From positions 1-11,096 of the forward strand of contig CABUBY010000053.1 in NCBI GenBank assembly GCA_902489955.1: DNA of 11,096 nt, read 5' to 3'. Below are positions 6,456 through 11,096 of the stretch, in pieces. The notes beneath the pieces were generated by a model that worked only from the letters and a program-made list of their open reading frames with translations, did not search any database and was not told the origin of the DNA. Made by a program: the position numbers and the translations under genes. This stretch comes from an uncultured Collinsella sp. (GTDB lineage Bacteria; Actinomycetota; Coriobacteriia; Coriobacteriales; Coriobacteriaceae). Position 1 is the stretch's first letter. Each line of letters begins with the position of its first letter.

Positions 6456-9400
6456 ATGTACGTTCCACACCCCCGTATCCGTAGGCTGTCGAAAATCCCG
6501 CTTGTTGGGACGGCGGCGCTTGCTGCGTTGATCGCCACGAGCGTCGCCTGCTTCACGGCCACGCCCCAGGTTGCCCAGGCGGCAGACGCGCCTGCAATCA
6601 CCGATATGACCGAGCAGGATTATCAAGCCCTGGGTCTGGGCACGAGCGAGAACATTCCGGCCGATACCGTTGGCCCCTATTCCACTGATACCCCCACGAC
6701 GTTTGCCACGCGCAGCGAGGTCTATATGGCAGCTAACGGTAGCCATGGCAATCGCTACACTCTGCGCGACAAGCTCGAGAACGTCGAGCGCGGTGACATT
6801 GGCGGCAGCAGCAAACTCACCGATGGCTATGGAAGTGTGTGGGGCGCCGCAAAGTTCTGGCAAAACGTCAACAACTTCGATACGAACAGCGATCTCTACA
6901 AGCATAGCGACTACGGTGGCGGCACCTGGTCGTACCTAAGCAACAATGAGTCCTCAACAGTACTCGCCAACGACAACAACGGTTTCTCGGGCATTCACGC
7001 CACGAGTGTTGAGTTCTGCAGCGACGCCAGCACGGGCAAAAAGAGCCGCGTTGCCGAGCTCCGTGCCTACGGCGACAGTTCCTCCACGACGATTGACGGC
7101 AAGTCATACGCCGGAAAGGTTGAGCTGGTCCTCTACTCGTTTAGCAACGGGCGTACGCGCACTCTCGACACACACCTGCCGGTGACGGTCAACACTAGTA
7201 TGATGTACGAAGGCCGTTTTAAGTACCTGGATGCCGGTTACCTGCAAGAGCACGACGCCGTCTTTGATGTCGAGGCGGGCGATGTCGATGGTGACGGCGT
7301 CGACGAGCTTTTTGTCTACGCGGGCTGCTATGTCGACGAGAACGGCGTGCGCAAGGCTGTAGTCGACATGTATGACTTGGAGGGCGGCAACTGGAAGCAA
7401 AGCGTCGTCAAGATCGATGCCGGTAACGCCGCGGACTACACCACGCACAACAAGGGCGGGAACGACTCCTGGACGCAGCTTCAGTCAGCTCCTGTCGTTT
7501 CGCTAGCGGCCGGCGACCTCGATCGCGATTTTTGCGATGACCTCGCCATCGTGGTCTCGGCACCCTACGGCAAGAAGAATATTGATAAGTCGACGCATTG
7601 CGAGCTGTTTTCGTGGGATGCATCCAAGGGTGCGCTCGTCCATGTCGATGCTCTGGGCGACGCGGGCGCAATCTCCCTCTCCGCGAACGGCAAGACCATG
7701 GTCGCTGCGAATGCGACGTTCGGCACGTTTGCCGCCTACGATGAAGAAGGAAAGAAGACGGGTGAAACCGTCACGGGCCTTATTCTTGCGGGCTATGACT
7801 GGCAACGCAGCGCTTTTGATTACGGCGCTTCTGACGGCAGCAAGGGGCTGTACGGCGCGCTGTACCGCTACGCGTATTTTGACTCGGAGTCTGGCGAGTT
7901 CAAGCTTTCCGATTGCAAGGAATACAGAGACGGGCTCCTCGCCTCCTATGGGCTGATGCATGTGCCCAACAGCGCATGGAAGGATAGCGCTCAGGATAAG
8001 CGCTATCCGTGCACCTTGGCGCCTATTGCCCTTGCCACTGCCAACCTTGACGGCCTGTCCGAGCAGCTGGCGGTCGACGAGGTGCTCGTGGGCGGCGATG
8101 TGTTCCGCGACTTTGCCTGCAACACGGCACAGAGCGGGGCTCAGGGCTTGGGGTCCATGGTCGGAACCATGAGCATGAGCGGTCAGCAATACAACAGCAG
8201 CAACAAGCATGACCACAAGGGTATAGAGCAGGTGTGGATCAGCGACGTCAAGGCGGGCAGCGTCTCGGGTTCGGACCGCTATAACGAGAGCTTTATCGCC
8301 GTGGTGGGCAAGCACCGCGACGAGGACCTGCGCAAGAACGATGACTACTATTGGATGACCGCCTCGCATTTTTCGCTCGACGAGAACGGAAAGGTGCGCC
8401 GCGGCGAGGAGCAGGTGATTAGCGAGAGCAACCGTCGCGGCACTACCTACGGCACATTTATCTCGCTCGCGCTGCCCGATGTCGACAACGACAGCGTCAA
8501 GATCACGTACAAGGACCGCTACAAGGTCTATACCAACCCGCGCGTGCTTGCCGTGCTGCAGGATGCGCCCTATGTTGAGGATCTGGAGCAGGCATACGGC
8601 TATCTGGTGTTGGGCGGCACGTCATACGGAGAGGAAAAGGGCACGGGGACATCCCAGGGCTATACCATTGGCGCCGAGTTGGGCGTTGCCGTCGAGGTGC
8701 AGACCGGTCCGCCCCTGGTCGCGATGAATGCTTCAGTCGATTTTGCCGCCGAGGGATGCTATGACTACCGGAGCGAGCGCACGGTCAGCGCAAGCGTAAG
8801 CTATGAGTCGCATGCCGGCGAGGGTGACAAGGCCGTGCTCTACACGATTCCGATGGTCTATTACGAGTATGAGATCGAAAATGAGGAAACTGGTGGCAAG
8901 GGCGTGATGGCGGCGCCCGTGTCGCTCGGCGCGCAGACCTCGGTCGTTAATGTCGAGGCCTATGACCGCATTGCCAAACAGCACAATATGACGCCGCTCA
9001 GCTACTTTTTGACCAACCGGTCGGGAGAACCCGGAACCTATCAAACGACGCTCAACGGCGAGACTCCCGTTGGGGATTCCTTTGGCCTGGGCAAGCCTGG
9101 CGTAACGCGCGCCTACACGCACGATGGGTTTAACGGCGCCGCCGCGCAGTCGGGGGCGAGCATTGAGCAGACCATCGAAGTCGAGGAGGGCAAGGAGCAG
9201 GAGCTCGAGCTCGGCTTGACGCTGAACGGCAGCGTTGTCATGGGCGCGAAGCTCGCAAAGCACGAGTTGTTTGGCGGCCTGTGCTTTGGTGCCAACGCCG
9301 GCTTTACTACGGGTAACTCCTCGAGTGAGTCGACCGAATACGGCGGCACCGTCGACAACCTGCCCGAGGCCGCGCAGGGCAAGTACGGTTTTGTGTGGCG

Positions 9401-10544
9401 TCTGGGCGTCAACGCGGTGGATGTCGACAAGTTCGAGGCAGACTCGGGCGACAAGCTCGGCACCAAGGACACCGACCAGTTCTGGATCGTGGGCTATGAC
9501 GTTAAGGACGTCGAGGTGCCCGACGCGCCGGCCGTGACGGGCTTTACGGCAAACGCTGTCGATTCGACCAGCGTTACGTTTAGCTGGGACGATGTACTCG
9601 CAAACAAGAGTGGCTTTAGCTACGGCGTGGGCATGCTGCAGAGCAATGCGGCGGATGCGGTCGTCAATAGCTGGAAGATTGCCGACAACACGCAGACCTC
9701 GCTCAAGTGGGATGGGCTGCAGCCCAATACGGAGTATCGATTCGCCATCGCCGCCGTTAAGAATGGATCCACGACCGAAACAGGTATTCGCTCGGCAATC
9801 ATCACGGTCAAGACCATGCCCGATGGCATGACGATGACCGTGAGCGGACCTGCGGCGGATGCTGCGGAGGGGTCGGATCTTGGATACGACTCTTCGGTTG
9901 AGCGCACGGCGGGAAGCCACCTGACGCTCTCGGCGATTGGCCATGTGAAGCAACTCGGTGCCGACGATAGCGAAACAGGGCTGGCACCGACCTATATGTG
10001 GTACCGCAAGGGCCGCGGCGAGACAGAGTTTAAGCTCGTGGGTGCCGATGGCAACCTCGCGGCTGGAACGGCCTCAAAGCTCGAGATTGACCTGACCGCA
10101 GACGATGACGGTGCGCAGTATTACTGCCACGTGGGATACAACGACGTGGGCCTCGACACCGGCGCGACGCTCGTGAATATCGAGGCCGAGGAGACGGCGC
10201 CCACAACGGTGAACGCCACCCCGATCCGCACGCGCCGCCTGTTCTCACAGGCAAGTGCGGGCGCCAAGAAGTTCCTGGACCATACGCTGGTAAACACCGC
10301 CGGCCCAACCGATTCCGAAGGCTCAAAGGACCCCGAGACTCCTGAGACCCCGACGAACCCGGACAAGCCCAAGTCCGACAACGGAGCTAAGACTGACACC
10401 AAGGTCAAGACTACGACCACAGCGAAGAACCTCGCAAACACCGGCGACCAAACATTCGCCCTAGTCGCCACCGCAGCAGCAGCGGGAGCAACGCTCGTAG
10501 TGATAGCCCTCATCATGCTGATCAAGCGCCGCAAGACCCACTAG
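6456..10544 (+). CDS. Giant LANTG-anchored surface protein with VCBS-like, FN3-like and Ig-like domains
   Basis: A 1362-residue secreted, wall-anchored protein. Residues 1-42 are a signal peptide (RIRR, hydrophobic core, cleavage near AQA/AD); a Cys at 32 lacks a proper lipobox. Residues about 140-690 carry FG-GAP/VCBS-like repeats with Asp-rich calcium loops: DVDGDGVDE from 276, DLDRDFCDD from 354, a weaker one at Asp532, and DVDND from 675. They suggest a beta-propeller. Residues about 695-1020 are Gly-rich alternating beta strands that I do not recognise. Residues about 1021-1121 resemble a fibronectin type III domain. Residues about 1122-1243 resemble an Ig-like domain (Trp1182; DDDGAQYYC with Cys1224). 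A Pro/Thr/Lys linker leads to LANTG (1326-1330), a hydrophobic helix and KRRKTH. The product is probably displayed outside the wall, binding a host or cell-surface ligand; no catalytic motif is visible. A longer frame from ATG 6420 lacks a ribosome site. The gene ends in tandem TAG codons and is flanked by the two 62-base repeat arrays. Confidence 0.9.
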   Translation: MYVPHPRIRRLSKIPLVGTAALAALIATSVACFTATPQVAQAADAPAITDMTEQDYQALGLGTSENIPADTVGPYSTDTPTTFATRSEVYMAANGSHGNRYTLRDKLENVERGDIGGSSKLTDGYGSVWGAAKFWQNVNNFDTNSDLYKHSDYGGGTWSYLSNNESSTVLANDNNGFSGIHATSVEFCSDASTGKKSRVAELRAYGDSSSTTIDGKSYAGKVELVLYSFSNGRTRTLDTHLPVTVNTSMMYEGRFKYLDAGYLQEHDAVFDVEAGDVDGDGVDELFVYAGCYVDENGVRKAVVDMYDLEGGNWKQSVVKIDAGNAADYTTHNKGGNDSWTQLQSAPVVSLAAGDLDRDFCDDLAIVVSAPYGKKNIDKSTHCELFSWDASKGALVHVDALGDAGAISLSANGKTMVAANATFGTFAAYDEEGKKTGETVTGLILAGYDWQRSAFDYGASDGSKGLYGALYRYAYFDSESGEFKLSDCKEYRDGLLASYGLMHVPNSAWKDSAQDKRYPCTLAPIALATANLDGLSEQLAVDEVLVGGDVFRDFACNTAQSGAQGLGSMVGTMSMSGQQYNSSNKHDHKGIEQVWISDVKAGSVSGSDRYNESFIAVVGKHRDEDLRKNDDYYWMTASHFSLDENGKVRRGEEQVISESNRRGTTYGTFISLALPDVDNDSVKITYKDRYKVYTNPRVLAVLQDAPYVEDLEQAYGYLVLGGTSYGEEKGTGTSQGYTIGAELGVAVEVQTGPPLVAMNASVDFAAEGCYDYRSERTVSASVSYESHAGEGDKAVLYTIPMVYYEYEIENEETGGKGVMAAPVSLGAQTSVVNVEAYDRIAKQHNMTPLSYFLTNRSGEPGTYQTTLNGETPVGDSFGLGKPGVTRAYTHDGFNGAAAQSGASIEQTIEVEEGKEQELELGLTLNGSVVMGAKLAKHELFGGLCFGANAGFTTGNSSSESTEYGGTVDNLPEAAQGKYGFVWRLGVNAVDVDKFEADSGDKLGTKDTDQFWIVGYDVKDVEVPDAPAVTGFTANAVDSTSVTFSWDDVLANKSGFSYGVGMLQSNAADAVVNSWKIADNTQTSLKWDGLQPNTEYRFAIAAVKNGSTTETGIRSAIITVKTMPDGMTMTVSGPAADAAEGSDLGYDSSVERTAGSHLTLSAIGHVKQLGADDSETGLAPTYMWYRKGRGETEFKLVGADGNLAAGTASKLEIDLTADDDGAQYYCHVGYNDVGLDTGATLVNIEAEETAPTTVNATPIRTRRLFSQASAGAKKFLDHTLVNTAGPTDSEGSKDPETPETPTNPDKPKSDNGAKTDTKVKTTTTAKNLANTGDQTFALVATAAAAGATLVVIALIMLIKRRKTH

Positions 10545-10571
10545 TAGCCAGTCGAACATATCGACAACCCA

Positions 10572-10610
10572 AAAACCCGGGTAGCCAAAAAACAGGCCAC
10601 CCGGGTTTTC
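10572..10610 (+). terminator. Strong intrinsic terminator of the giant surface protein gene
   Basis: A 15-base-pair stem (AAAACCCGGGTAGCC with GGCCACCCGGGTTTT, one mismatch) encloses an eight-base A-rich loop and ends in TTTTC. It lies 27 bases after the stop codon. The A-run on the left arm means it could also act on transcripts coming from the right. Confidence 0.92.
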
Positions 10611-10632
10611 TGTTGAGTGGAGACTCCGCAAG

Positions 10633-10988
10633 CGGAAACTGCATCCCACAATTAGCGCCCGGAACGGGACACATTTTCCGTCAAGCCCTCATCCGGAAAA
10701 TCCATCCCAGTTTGAGCGCCCAGACCGGGACGCACTTTCCCAAAGGGTCCTCAACGGGAAACTGCGTCCCATAATTAGGCCGAGAAATGGGATGAACTTT
10801 CCCAATGAGAGCCAACCGGAAACCGCGTCCCAGAATCAGCCCCCAAAGTGGGACGCACTTTCCCAACGAGCCTCAACCGGAAAATACATCCCGGAATCCA
10901 GCTGAATAGTGGGACACACTTTCCCAATCGGGTCCCAAGCGGAAACTGCATCCCATTCCAGACAAGAATTCTGGGACACGGTTTCCGG
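10633..10988. repeat. Right array of the same 62-base palindromic repeat (6 units)
   Basis: Six tandem units with the same arms, loops and linkers as the left array and in the same orientation. Right arms begin at 10665, 10726, 10788, 10849, 10910 and 10972, a period of 61-62. The unit around 10816-10864 is closest to consensus (arms GGAAACCGCGTCCCA and TGGGACGCACTTTCC). The array starts 23 bases after the terminator of the giant surface protein gene. No gene is credible across this stretch. Confidence 0.93.
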
Positions 10989-10992
10989 ATGC

Positions 10993-11016
10993 AAAAAGGC
11001 CACATGACGTGGCCTT
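10993..11016 (-). terminator. Terminator-like hairpin facing left
   Basis: On the minus strand, AAGGCCAC, loop GTCAT, GTGGCCTT is followed by a run of T (five including the stem end). This is a good intrinsic terminator for a leftward transcript from a gene beyond the right edge of the window. Its stem is identical to that of the hairpin at 5775-5795; only the loop differs. Confidence 0.6.
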
Positions 11017-11096
11017 CAACTTATATATGTTCAGCAGATGTCCCCATGACAAGCCGCGTTTCAACACCGAGGCGTCTGCCCGGCGGCGCGGAACGT

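Noticed and set aside
6456..6560. Lipoprotein signal at the Cys in SVAC of the giant surface protein.
   Set aside because: The residue three before Cys is Ser rather than Leu, Val or Ile, a standard AQA cleavage site follows, and the protein already has a sortase anchor.
10681..11067. Several minus-strand frames of 60-76 codons in the right array.
   Set aside because: They are translations of the same palindromic arms (GKCVP-like and GCSFR-like peptides), without ribosome sites, and shift frame between units.

Overview
The window looks like chromosome of a GC-rich Gram-positive gut actinobacterium. My best guess is the Coriobacteriia, Collinsella-like. This rests on GC-rich codon usage, strong Shine-Dalgarno sites, two secreted proteins ending in a LANTG-type sortase signal with a hydrophobic and positively charged tail, and a flavodoxin-like protein of a type common in anaerobic gut bacteria. 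The genus is an inference, not something the sequence proves.

Layout. (1) 73-1086, minus strand: a small coiled-coil surface protein with a signal peptide, a Pro/Thr-rich stalk and a LANTG anchor. (2) 1087-1296: a divergent promoter region. (3) 1297-5013, plus strand: a two-gene operon for a heterodimeric ABC exporter. The first half has a degenerate ATPase site (Walker B Asp-Asp and Gln in the H-loop) and the second half is canonical. (4) 5119-5676, plus: a flavodoxin-fold protein resembling the BilS-type family, without a recognisable partner. (5) 5677-6419: no credible gene. It holds a 129-base nested palindrome with a terminator-like hairpin at its centre, then eight copies of a 62-base palindromic repeat. 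(6) 6456-10544, plus: a 1362-residue sortase-anchored surface protein with a signal peptide, FG-GAP/VCBS-like calcium-loop repeats, an unrecognised beta-rich middle, FN3-like and Ig-like domains, and a LANTG anchor. A strong terminator follows. (7) 10633-10988: six more copies of the same 62-base repeat in the same orientation. They are followed by a hairpin with the same stem as the one at the centre of the left palindrome, and the last ~80 bases have no gene.

The most unusual part is 5719-11016. A complete expression unit (promoter, giant adhesin-like gene, terminator) sits between two arrays of the same palindromic repeat, with related hairpins on the outer side of both. The half-sites alternate in orientation about every 31 bases, roughly three helical turns. 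Loops and linkers are conserved, so this is not CRISPR. The 62-base period is not a multiple of three, so it is not a protein repeat. I do not recognise the repeat family. A protein-binding array, a REP/BIME-like dispersed element, or a recombination substrate that makes the adhesin gene a variable cassette are all possible.

Functionally, most of the window concerns the cell envelope: two wall-anchored proteins and an exporter. Only the two exporter genes are clearly co-transcribed.
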